NCBI GenBank assembly: GCA_009760855.2 | Contig: WPIO01000471.1 | Location: 1 to 39,653, forward strand | Length of the DNA: 39,653 bases | Source of the DNA: Cristatella mucedo | Taxonomy: Eukaryota; Bryozoa; Phylactolaemata; Cristatellidae | Direction: 5' to 3' | Notes under the pieces: model-generated | Databases searched by the model: none | What the model was told of the DNA's origin: nothing | Seen by the model: the letters and a program-made list of their open reading frames with translations, nothing else | Part shown: in pieces, positions 31,895 to 39,653 of the stretch | Layout: each line of letters starts with the position of its first letter | Numbering within the stretch: position 1 is the stretch's first letter | Made by a program: the position numbers and the translations under genes

Positions 31895-32777
31895 AGAATG
31901 TGCGCATTCCGAGCTCCATGCGATTGTCGATGTTGCTTCATGAAAATGCAGAATATGCTGCACAGATGTCGGATCTCTTTGCTGCACTGGCACGCATAGA
32001 CGCCTACACGGTGCATGCACGCATGCACGCATGCGCCGTGTATGTTGACGCGAGGCTGCAATCAAAAGCATCGGTACCTTAGGTAACCATAGTAAGTCCA
32101 TGCCGCTAACGTAGAGAATTCTATGCGATTGCCGCAGAGAGCCTCGTTAATTTTAGCATAAGTTGGGCTTGCTTTATTCCGTCTAAAAACGGATATGCCC
32201 GATCTCTTACTAAACAACATTCTAATTCGTGAACATTTATTAGTCTCGACACGCACATTTTTCAATACTAAATATTCACGATGCAATCAAATTTTAATGT
32301 TAAAATTTCCATAAATTTGAATTAGCCTAACCTATTGCTGATTTATCGTTATTTCGATACTTTTTGTGTCGATTTCATATTTATGCGGAAATCACATCCA
32401 ACCCTAGTATTGATGTGTTACATTTACTCCTGCTGCCAATGTGGCACTCCTCTACGGCCGTCCTGCACTGCCACTTCATTGTCCTCAATGTCCACTACTA
32501 CTTCTCTAGCTCATTAATACCTTTTATATCTACTTCATAACCTCAATTGCGTCAGATGAACGTCGTACAGCAAGCGATTGCAAACTGAAGGCAGCCACTT
32601 TATTCAGTACGTAGTGAAACAGTCTCCAGAGTGCAAACTACTTGGCGGCTAAAGAGTTTGCCGGTTTTCATTCGCAGGCGTGAACACCATTGCAATTTCT
32701 GTATTCAATTCACGCACCTCACCGCGCCATAATGTGCCTGCGCAAAGTGACCGTTCATCTGCCTCCAGACTTGATAA
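31895..32777. other. Single-copy stretch, no gene seen
   Basis: AT-moderate DNA with open frames of 60-74 codons only. It contains an imperfect 14-bp inverted repeat at 32005-32042 (TACACGGTGCATGC against GCATGCGCCGTGTA, one mismatch) around a loop that itself holds GCATGC. Confidence 0.45.
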
Positions 32778-33570
32778 ATGTAATGTAATGTAATGCAATG
32801 TATCTCCGTCTGTACTTCCACAAAGTCATATAGACCATATGGGTGTTACGCAGGAGAGTTTTGTATAGCGCACCCACAGCCTAAGCGGTTTTCGGTACGA
32901 ATTCGGTAGCCAACAGACTTCATCTCACGCAACAAAGAAAAAGTGGGAAGCATAGCAGAGTCAGGAGAGCAGTTCAGGTAGTGAGTAGCATGGAAGTAGC
33001 AGCTCAGGACCGCTGAAAAGGATATGCCATAGTCGGCAGTAGGACAGTAGTTGTCGTTGCGTAAGAATTGTGGAAGCGAGTTCCACAGTCTAGGACCTGC
33101 CAGAGCTAAAGCTTCTGTCGGCAACTGTCTTTAAGCGGAGGAATGGGACAGCTAATTTGTTGCCCACATAGGACCTGAGGGCGCGAAGAGGCTGAAACTG
33201 ATGCAGCAGTTCAGCTAGGTACGAAGGAGCCAAGCCGTCGCGGGCCTTGTGGGTCAGTGTAAGAACTTTGATATGTATCCTTTGCTCAACCGGCAACTAT
33301 TCTAGCTCTTTCAGCAAAGGAGACACGTGCTCAAACCGCTGGGACTTGAAGACCAGCCTTGCAGCCACATTCACAGTCAGCTGCAGTGGCCGAATAGGTT
33401 TCTTTGGCAGCCCAGCCAAAAGGGAATTACAGCAATCAAGCCGAGACAGAACTAAAGAGCTAGTTAAATTTTTTACAAGCCACTGTGGGAGACAGCTCCT
33501 AATCTTGGATAGGGATCGGATGTGATGGCTAGCTGTAATAAAACACGCTAACGACGACAAATGTCGAAAC
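32778..33570 (-). mobile_element. Second LINE family (L2-like), 3' half
   Basis: The minus-strand translation across two frames gives HHIRSLSKIRSCLPQ, LVLSRLDCCNSLLAGLPKKP, IRPLQL, AARLVFKSQRFEHVSPLLKE, LPVEQRIHIKVLTLTHKARD, GLAPSYLAELL, LKTVADRSFSS and GPRLWNSLPQFLR. This is the region after the RT domain in L2/CR1-type elements. It differs from the first family in both protein and tail, ending in an (ACATT)n pentamer repeat at 32778-32803. The 5' part of the element is missing and frameshifts are present near 33110 and 33296. Confidence 0.85.
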
Positions 33571-34167
33571 GGTAGCGAGCGTCTGACCTTGCGAGGCCCA
33601 GATTCCGCTGCTTCGTGCACCGCATTCGTCGCCTACGTCTACTCAAATCATCTCAGCCCGGCGTTGACAAGCCTGCGATTAGCTCGGGTGCGTCGGATTT
33701 GAAGCGCGCTCCAGATTAGGGGAAACTGCGGAGGCTAAATTAAGCATGCTAGCTTGTTTACGCCATCATCCAGGCTAGTCGGAGTAAGCCGACGGGAATA
33801 GCCGGACCGCCGTAGATTGACCGCTGAGGCAGCCGGACCGCCATAGATTGACCGCTGAGGCAATTGGAGGACCGCAACTTTGTTTACTGTGTGGCGGTCG
33901 GTCAGTGGCGTGATGAATTAACTAACGCTCGAGACGTGGCGGCGCTACTTGGTGCGTAGCACCGCGCTGTCGGGGTCGCGTGCTCTGCTCGGCGGCTCAG
34001 CTGCTGCGGGGGTCACGTCCACGGCAGGCGCTCCGCAGCGGCACGCGTTATTGAGCATTTCCGGTTCTGTCCGGTCGCCTCGGATTTGCCAATCCAGTTG
34101 CATCCGAGCGAATGACGGCAGCACTCGACCACGTCTACGTGAGGGAGCATGACTCTTAGCAGCCGGC
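33571..34167. other. Single-copy stretch with 31-bp duplication
   Basis: No gene recognised. It contains the tandem duplication at 33800-33861. It turns CpG-richer toward the candidate LTR element. Confidence 0.45.
33800..33861. repeat. 31-bp tandem duplication
   Basis: Two adjacent 31-bp units beginning AGCCGGACCGCC, differing by one base (G or A at unit position 13). Confidence 0.9.
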
Positions 34168-34600
34168 TGCGAGAGCACTGGGCGGATAGGCCCTACGAGG
34201 GTTCGCAGACTGCCTAAGCAGCCGCAGGCTCACGAGCAGTGGAAGGGCAGCAGACGATGACTCGGCAGACGATGAGTCGGCAGTCTTGCCAAAATCCATG
34301 CATAGGCGGCATCCGTGGGGTCATCCATCTACCACAAACTGTCGCCAGCTGTCGGGCGGGTTCGGAACGGACGATGGCCCGACAGTGCGAAAAACAACGC
34401 GTGCATGGAATATAACGGGGCTGCGGAAGGAGTATGGCCGAGGGGAGGGCTACAGGTCTCTCGACGCCGGCAGCCGTCTAGAGTGCGTAGACCTGGGCGT
34501 GGCGTGCTTTGGAATAAAAGGTTTCTGGCGTTGGAGCCAGCAGGCTTGTTGCTCGGTCGCGCCACCCAGCCCGACGACTGGTCGCGGAGGGCTGTGCCAT
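34168..34600 (+). repeat. Candidate 5' LTR (direct repeat, copy 1)
   Basis: Matches 35862-36274 along its whole length with scattered substitutions and an extra segment of about 30 bp near its start. It begins TGCGAGAGC where copy 2 has TGTGAGAGC. TATAA lies at 34411 and AATAAA at 34513, about 100 bp apart, as expected of promoter and polyadenylation signal in an LTR. Ends are uncertain by about 10-15 bp. Confidence 0.6.
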
Positions 34601-34601
34601 T

Positions 34602-34618
34602 TGGTGGTTCAGCGGGAT
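34602..34618 (+). other. Possible primer-binding site
   Basis: TGGTGGTTCAGCGGGAT directly follows the left repeat. The TGG start, and partial likeness to a tRNA-Gln 3'-end complement, are the only support. Confidence 0.25.
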
Positions 34619-34627
34619 AGAAAGGAA

Positions 34628-34630
<3 letters not shown>

Positions 34631-34716
<86 letters not shown>
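34631..34716. repeat. (TC)n microsatellite, 43 units
   Basis: A perfect CT dinucleotide run just inside the left direct repeat, followed by a C-run. The open frames through it are artefacts. Confidence 0.96.
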
Positions 34717-34718
<2 letters not shown>

Positions 34719-34741
34719 CCCCCCCCAGGTTCTGCGTCTAA

Positions 34742-35665
34742 GTGAGCACAAGTTCGGCCAGAGCTGCGCATACCAACGCGCTCTGGTCCGAGTTACCAGC
34801 GAGGAAGGGCGAGTTCGGGGATTTTGGCGAGACCGGATTCGAGAGGCCTGAGAGAATGGGAGTTACTTCTTCTGTCGAGCTTCAAGCTTTGAGCAGCAGT
34901 TGGCGGAGGATGCTCCGTCTGCATAAAGGGATGCGAAGGAGGAGGAAGCGAGCGCGGAGCGGGAGCAGCGATGGGAGGACGAGCGAAAGGAGCAGGAGCG
35001 GAGACAGCGGAGCAGTGCAGGGAGCAGTGTCTTCGGAGATACCTCGAGCTGGCATTGGCCGAGCAAAGTCTGAGGAGCGACGGCTCGAGGAGCGACGTGC
35101 CGGGCTTGAGGAGCAGGAGCAGCCAGCTCAGTCAGGAGCGGAGCCAAGCCCAGCGGAGCCAAGCCCAGCGGAGCCCATCGAGCCAAGCCAGCGGAGCCAA
35201 GCCCAGCGGAGCCAAGCCCAGCGGAGCCAAGCCCAGCGGAGCCAAGCCCAGCGGAGCCAAGCCCAGCGGAGCCAAGCCCAGCGGCGGAGCCAAGCCCAGC
35301 GGAGCCAAGCCCAGCGGAGCCAAGCCCAGCGGAGCCAAGCCCAGCGGAGCCAAGCCCAGCGGAGCCAAGCCCAGCGGAGCCAAGCCCAGCGGAGCCAAGC
35401 CCAGCGGAGCCAAGCCCAGCGGAGCCAAGCCCAGCGGAGCCAAGCCCAGCGGAGCCAAGCCCAGCGGAGCCAAGCCCAGCGGAGCCAGGCCCGGCGGAGC
35501 CAGGCCCCGCAGAGCAAACACGAGCGGAGCCAAGCCCAGCGGAGCCAAGCCCAGCGGAGCCAAGCCAAGCCCAAGCCCAGCGGACGAGGTCTTGAACCCC
35601 GAGCTGCTACTGTGGCGGCCAAGTCGAAGAGAGGGATCTCTTCCAAAGCAGATTTGAACGAGTGA
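34742..35665 (+). CDS. Charged repeat-tailed ORF, 307 codons, unrecognised
   Basis: I do not recognise this protein. The N-terminal 120 residues are Arg/Glu/Ser-rich. From about residue 100 they read [18 protein letters not shown], a coiled-coil-like stretch. In another plus-strand frame the same DNA (34940-35000) reads [18 protein letters not shown], and a third gives YLELALAEQ, as if one charged gag-like frame had been broken by indels. After about residue 130 it enters the 15-bp minisatellite, first as AEPSP units, then, after a 1-bp slip near 35186, as SQAQR units. It ends at TGA 35663-35665. It lies inside the candidate LTR element. Because all three plus frames of the repeat are open, ORF length is weak evidence. 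It is either a degenerate gag-like remnant or not coding. Confidence 0.25.
   Translation: MSTSSARAAHTNALWSELPARKGEFGDFGETGFERPERMGVTSSVELQALSSSWRRMLRLHKGMRRRRKRARSGSSDGRTSERSRSGDSGAVQGAVSSEIPRAGIGRAKSEERRLEERRAGLEEQEQPAQSGAEPSPAEPSPAEPIEPSQRSQAQRSQAQRSQAQRSQAQRSQAQRSQAQRRSQAQRSQAQRSQAQRSQAQRSQAQRSQAQRSQAQRSQAQRSQAQRSQAQRSQAQRSQAQRSQAQRSQARRSQAPQSKHERSQAQRSQAQRSQAKPKPSGRGLEPRAATVAAKSKRGISSKADLNE
35138..35584. repeat. 15-bp in-frame minisatellite
   Basis: About 29 tandem units of GCGGAGCCAAGCCCA. It is a multiple of three, so each frame has a fixed pentapeptide: AEPSP, PSGAK or SQAQR on the plus strand, and GLAPL or WAWLR among the antisense frames. Irregular units lie near 35176-35190, 35283 (an extra GCG triplet), 35490-35525 and 35562-35575. 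Confidence 0.95.
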
Positions 35666-35861
35666 CCCGCGGCAGAGTCGCGAATTCACCAGACGGGGCG
35701 GGGCCGGGGACGCAACGAGCAGGAGAGGAGGCCGAGCCCGCTGTCGGGCTTAGTCAGCAGGAGCAATTAATCAAGCTCCAAGAGTCCGATGCCACGCTGG
35801 AGCATGGGCCAAGGCTGATCGGAAATAGCCGGGAGCTTAACCAGCACGGCTATGTGATGGA

Positions 35862-36274
35862 TGTGAGAGCTCAGACTGCCCAAGCAGCGGCAGGCTCACG
35901 AACAGTGGACGGGCAGGCGATGACTCGGCAGATGACTAGTCAGTCATGCCCAAATCAGTGCATTGGCGGCATTTGTGGGGACATCCATCTACCACAAACT
36001 GCCGCCAGCTGTCGGGTGGGTTCGGAATGAGCAATGGCACGACAGTTCGAAAAACAACTCACGCATGAAATATAAGGGCTGCCGAAGGAGTAAAACCGAA
36101 GGAAGTGCTACAGGTCTCTCGACCCCGACAGCCGTCTTGAGTGCGTAGACTGGGCGTGGCCGGCGTGTTTTTTCAGAATAAAGTGTTTGGCGTTGGAGCC
36201 AGCAGGCTTGTTGCTCGGTCGCGGTACCCAGTCCGACGACAGCTCGTGCGGAAGGTCTGTCGCAGTCTACCACA
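35862..36274 (+). repeat. Candidate 3' LTR (direct repeat, copy 2)
   Basis: Starts TGTGAGAGC and ends ACCACA, so it carries the TG...CA termini expected of an LTR. TATAAG is at 36071 and AATAAA at 36177, 106 bp apart. Shared blocks with copy 1 include CATCTACCACAAACTG and TTGGAGCCAGCAGGCTTGTT. Confidence 0.6.
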
Positions 36275-36445
36275 TCTATTCTACGACCCTTTCGTCGCAT
36301 CTACTCAAAAGCACCTTCTCAGCGCCGCCGCAGCGAGAAAAAAAAGCACCGAGTAATAATAATAATAGTAGTACTAATAGTACTAATTTATATACATACA
36401 TATATATATAAATATAAGTAATTTATACTAATTTGCTGCCGCAAT
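36275..36445. other. AT-rich spacer
   Basis: Contains AATAAT and TATATA runs (36352-36415). No gene seen. Confidence 0.5.
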
Positions 36446-36945
36446 AATGTAATGTAATGTATCTCCGTATGTAACTCCACAAAGCCGCGAAGACTATGCG
36501 GGTGTTGCGCAGGAGAGTTTTGTATACAGCCCACTCACAGCCTAAGCTGTAGCGCACTCACAGCCGCTTAGGCTGTGAGTGCGCTACACAACTTTCGGTA
36601 AGCATTCGGTAGCCAAGAGACTTCATCTCACGCAACAAAGAGAAAGTGGGAAGCATAGTAGAGTCAGGAGAGCAGTTGAGATAGTGAGTAGCGTAGGAGT
36701 AGAAGCTCAGGACCGATGAAAAGGATGAGCCATAGTCGGCAGCAGGAGAGTAGTTGTCGTTGCATAAGAATTGTGGAAGCGAGTTCCACAGTCTAGGACC
36801 TGCAGAGCTACAGCTTCTGTTGCCAACGGTCTTTAAGCAGAGGAATGGAACAGCTAATTAATTGTCCATACAGAATCTGAGGGCTCAAAGAGGCTGAAAC
36901 TGGTGCAGCAGTTCAGCTAGGTACGAAGGAGCCTAGCCACGCCCA
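36446..36945 (-). mobile_element. Second LINE family, another 3' copy
   Basis: Nearly colinear with 32778-33225, from the (ACATT)n-type pentamer tail (36448-36462) through the antisense of the WNSLPQFL region (36767-36800) to the AELL segment. It is truncated at about 36945. Compared with the other copy it has gained a local inverted duplication at 36530-36590. Confidence 0.85.
36548..36588. repeat. Perfect 18-bp inverted repeat
   Basis: TGTAGCGCACTCACAGCC at 36548-36565 is exactly complementary to 36571-36588, with the 5-nt loop GCTTA. The arms are the LINE's own GGCTGTGAGTGCGC block present in both orientations, so it arose by a small inverted duplication. Confidence 0.92.
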
Positions 36946-37299
36946 CCTTCGGCCAACGACTTCGCTGCGGTATTATTAACACCAGCTGACGTGACACAAA
37001 TTACTGGGAGAACGATTTTCTCTTAATGTGAGCAACAACTGTTGCCTCCCTCAGTTTTCTGGAAGCCACTCCCAATTTTTCTAGGAATGGGCCTCGGAGG
37101 CTTCTGCTGCTAATTGGCCGCTAAGAGCCTTCCCTAGCAGTGCACAACCGCCTGTTTCGAACGACCGTCAAGAGGTTATCCACCGCGCACATCAGTAGCG
37201 TTGGGCGTAGGAAGTGGGGGGGGGGGCCGCGGCGACATGTTGGACCTACCCAAACTGGCTCGTGGTAAAGTTTGCTTCTCGATGCGTCCGCCAGGAAAC
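36946..37299. other. Single-copy spacer
   Basis: No gene recognised. A G-run lies near 37217-37226. Confidence 0.45.
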
Positions 37300-37815
37300 C
37301 CTGTCGCCTTCGCTCTCTCTTCAATCTCTCCCTCTTCCTACCCCTCTTCCTATGCGCGGCACAGTTTCTCTTGCTTTTTCACGCCCTCTCCATCTTCTTA
37401 TCCCTCTGTCGCCCCTTTTTTCACGCATGCCTCCTTTCATCTCTCTCTGTCTCGCATTTTCTCCTCTCTCCCTCTCTCTCTCTCTCTCTCTACTATCCTC
37501 TTCCTAGAAAAAAAAAATTAAATTGCTTTTTCTACCCCACAAATTTTTTCAACCCCCCTCTCCTCTACTAGCCCTCTTTCCTTCTCCACTTTCCCCTCTC
37601 TCCCCTGCGTTTCCCACCTTCTTCCCTCCGTCTTCGTTTCCTCTCCGTCTCCCTTTCGTCTCTCCCCCATCCGTCGTCTTCTACTATCCGTCGTCTACCC
37701 TATCGTCCCTCACCCTCCTTAACCCTCCCACTTTCCTCTCTCTCCCTCTCTCTCTCTCTCTCTCCTTCCTCTTTCCTCTTGCTTCCTTCTCCTCCACTTC
37801 CTCCACTCTCCTCAC
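37300..37815. repeat. Pyrimidine-rich low-complexity tract
   Basis: About 500 bp very rich in C and T on the plus strand, with (TC)n runs near 37465-37490 and 37738-37765. Open frames in it are Ser/Leu/Pro-rich artefacts. It is unrelated in unit structure to the 14-kb array. Confidence 0.8.
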
Positions 37816-37827
37816 TCCCTCTTCCAT

Positions 37828-37830
<3 letters not shown>

Positions 37831-37893
<63 letters not shown>

Positions 37894-37920
37894 CTATATA
37901 TATATATATATATATATAGC
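37831..37920. repeat. (TA)n microsatellite
   Basis: Interrupted TA/AT dinucleotide runs over about 90 bp, broken by AATATA, and by TAGCTA near 37890 and 37917-37922. Confidence 0.93.
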
Positions 37921-38129
37921 TATTAGGCCAAGCTAGTGATAAGCTAGTTGGGCGAAGGATGAGCTGAGCGCGGGAAAAAATGCGCGACAAACGCTGAAAT
38001 GCTGAAAGATTCAAAGTCGCTGAATGTTTTATGAACGTAGCGGGAAGCGTAGCGTTGTTCATGGCCTTTGATGCGGACATGCGAGCTGACGACTCGGTCT
38101 CTAAAGGTTGCATTTATTCCAAAGGGGAG

Positions 38130-38730
38130 GCGGAAAAGTGACGGACGGACGGACGGACGGAGGAGGTCTGAGGAGCGCGGAGCGATGCGAGGAGCGCATG
38201 CTGAAGGAGCGGCGGGAGCACGATCGGCTGCAGGCCTGGGCTACAAGCGGGCAGGCAGGGGTCCTGAAGTCGATTCGACGCTCGATTGGGAGCCACCGGA
38301 AGCGGCGCCCTCAGACGGAAGTGATGCCAAGCGGAAGCCTGGGGGTCGCTCGACGACGGACCGGGACGAACGCGCTGAGCTGCGCAAAACGTTGCAGCCA
38401 CTCACTACTAGCGCGCGCCGGCAGTCCGATTAGAAACCGAGTCGCTCGCTGAGCGCTTCTTCCAGCAGCGCGCGCAGGAGCAGATGCCTGAGCGCGCGCG
38501 CCTGCCGCGGAAGCGGAAGAGCTCCTCTTCCGCTCACTCTTTCTCGCTGCGCCCGCCGATCTGGCTCGCTCGCGGCCAGCCCCTCGCCAGCAGGCGTCCG
38601 GAAGGGATTCCGAGCGCGACAGTCGGCGCGTGCGCGACGCGCGCGTCCGCGCTCGCGTCGCGCAACCGCAAGCGGTCCGGCTCTTGCGATAGCAGGCCAG
38701 CCCCAGCCAGGCAGCCGAATAGCTATCGCT
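38130..38730 (+). pseudogene. Charged, frame-broken coding-like remnant (uncertain)
   Basis: CpG-rich DNA after a (GGAC)n run (38141-38160). Pieces in different plus-strand frames look like one charged protein: SAERCEERMLKERREHDRLQ, then STTDRDERAELRKTLQPLT, then LAERFFQQRAQEQMPERARL. Their style resembles the charged part inside the candidate LTR element, but I see no proven homology. No domain is recognised. A CpG island with random open frames is equally possible. The antisense 140-codon frame (38852-38430) is Arg/Ala-rich and looks like a shadow. Confidence 0.2.
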
Positions 38731-39214
38731 AATTTGGGACAGCGGTCGCCGGGTCGCAAGGACGGCGCTCTTCCTAGAAACGGCTCTCTCCTTATCTCTC
38801 GCTGTATCTTCAAGTGCGACATGCTATCCACGTTTACCCGGCGCAGACGCACATGAGCCGTAGAGCGGCGCGAGCTTCGAGCGTCCGCGAAACCGCCTTG
38901 CGCGGCGGGTCTTTCTTTTCTTCATCGGCAGGTCAGTAAGAGCCTCCCGGCAGCTGGCATCGCCCCATCGACAGGTCGCTATCGAACCTACGAGCCGTGC
39001 GCTTAAAGCGCCGATTAGCGCCCCACTATAGTAGTAGCTCACTAGCCGTGCTTCAGCATGCTTTGCCCTTAGAAAGTCGACCGTCGGCAGTTTGCTAAGG
39101 TACATTTAAGTTCACAGGTCCCCCGTTAAATATCCGCTCGCTGAAACCTAAGAGGTTACCTAAGAGGATAGGTCCGCCAGTAGAGTAGGGACGTTTGGTT
39201 TTTCGCATGTGCCA
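38731..39214. other. Single-copy stretch, no gene seen
   Basis: CpG content falls from left to right. Only short open frames occur, none recognised. Confidence 0.4.
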
Positions 39215-39410
39215 CCTCATCAAAGACGTGCGACTAACTGCTGTGATCTACCGCATTCATCTCGCAGACTATTCTTGTTTATTGGAGGACTTTTTGGAGT
39301 TCCTTAACAAAAATGTGTGCGTGACAAGCCGTTACTGAGTGCAGGCGCGACTTTAACATTCACGTTGACAACCATAGCTTCAGCCATCTGTCTCGTTTAC
39401 CTGTTCATCG
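39215..39410 (+). mobile_element. LINE endonuclease fragment
   Basis: The plus-strand translation gives TAVIYRIHLADYSCLLEDFL, then EFLNKNV and, after a frameshift, RDFNIHVDNHSFSHL. This matches the APE-type endonuclease block ...VYRP...DFL...GDFNIHVD of CR1/L2-type elements, with Gly of GDFN replaced by Arg. It is the part of ORF2 upstream of where the 25.7-kb copy starts, so it belongs to a different insertion. Continuation after 39410 is not clear. Confidence 0.65.
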
Positions 39411-39653
39411 TCCAACCATTTCCCCGTTAAACGGCTAGGTAACGTCGCAGTTTTATAGAGCGACCCAAAACGAAGCACGGGGACACAGAGAACCTTTAAA
39501 ATCTGTATGAATTAGGCAGTCTTCTTGATCTGCAGCTAGGACTCGACCGAAAGCCTCTATAACCTCACTGATGTCAGTGAACATGACATTAAAAGGGCCC
39601 TTAAACAACATGTTTCAAAGTTTCAGCTTCTTCCTTACATGTCAAGACAGCTT
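39411..39653. other. Right edge, nothing recognised
   Basis: Mixed-composition sequence that may be the decayed downstream part of the LINE fragment, but no frame can be followed. Confidence 0.35.

Larger units (their letters stand above)
34168..36274 (+). mobile_element. Candidate non-autonomous LTR retroelement (TRIM/LARD-like)
   Basis: Two direct repeats of about 420 bp enclose about 1.26 kb. The interior starts with TGGTGGTTCAGCGGGAT (34602-34618). It begins with TGG as primer-binding sites do and loosely resembles the complement of a tRNA-Gln 3' end. A (TC)n tract, a charged ORF and a 15-bp minisatellite follow. No protease, reverse transcriptase or integrase is present. I found no clear polypurine tract before the right repeat and no target-site duplication outside. 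A plain segmental duplication is the main alternative. Confidence 0.45.

Noticed and set aside
34329-34771. Arg-Glu antisense proteins over the (TC)n run
   Set aside because: Same artefact as at the (GA)n tract.
35128-35689. Antisense frames made of GLAPL or WAWLR repeats
   Set aside because: Mirror frames of the 15-bp minisatellite with no independent support.
37201-37888. Ser/Leu/Pro-rich frames of about 100-120 codons
   Set aside because: Low-complexity pyrimidine-rich DNA, frames open because C/T-rich codons contain no stops.
38430-38852. 140-codon minus-strand Arg/Ala-rich frame
   Set aside because: Composition typical of CpG-rich DNA read antisense, with no motif or neighbour supporting a gene.

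Overview
This is eukaryotic, non-coding-dominated DNA. Tandem arrays, microsatellites and decayed retrotransposons fill most of it, and I find no intact cellular gene, rRNA, tRNA or CRISPR array. The retrotransposon remnants are APE-type non-LTR elements of the CR1/L2 kind that are abundant in invertebrate and fish genomes. With the many dinucleotide repeats and CpG-rich islands this suggests an animal, more likely an invertebrate, but the species cannot be told from the sequence.

Layout. 1-14071: one continuous pyrimidine-rich minisatellite (unit about 38 or 40 bp, roughly 360 copies), running off the left edge. 14072-18050: mostly single-copy sequence with a CpG-rich island (about 14.5-15.4 kb), a 36-bp near-palindrome, a GGC run bracketed by inverted arms, a long (GA)n tract, and a small old LINE piece near 16.8 kb. 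18050-19092: a plus-strand LINE fragment broken by a minus-strand 5'-truncated LINE copy. 19131-20800: a second CpG-rich island with GGC runs, hairpins and receptor-like sites. 20805-28735: a LINE graveyard. A diverged minus copy comes first, then a larger minus copy (22.7-25.7 kb) interrupted by two younger insertions, then a head-to-head plus-strand copy (25.7-28.7 kb) whose reverse transcriptase active site reads YAAD instead of YADD.

28953-31735: a very regular 20-bp satellite (about 138 copies). 31736-34167: a small LINE scrap, a second LINE family (3' half, minus strand) and a 31-bp duplication. 34168-36274: two direct repeats of about 420 bp, each with a TATA-like box and an AATAAA about 100 bp apart. 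They flank a (TC)n tract and a charged ORF that runs into a 15-bp in-frame minisatellite. I read this as a decayed non-autonomous LTR retroelement. 36446-36945: another copy of the second LINE family. 37300-37920: a pyrimidine-rich stretch and (TA)n. 38130-38730: a CpG-rich stretch with a charged, frame-broken coding-like remnant. 39215-39410: a LINE endonuclease fragment.

Nothing here forms an operon or pathway. The parts relate through insertion history: nested LINEs, local inverted copies and tandem expansion. The least ordinary features are the 14-kb array, whose every unit looks like a 3' splice site; the shared AGTACT-centred palindrome in two otherwise unrelated satellites; and the candidate miniature LTR element.
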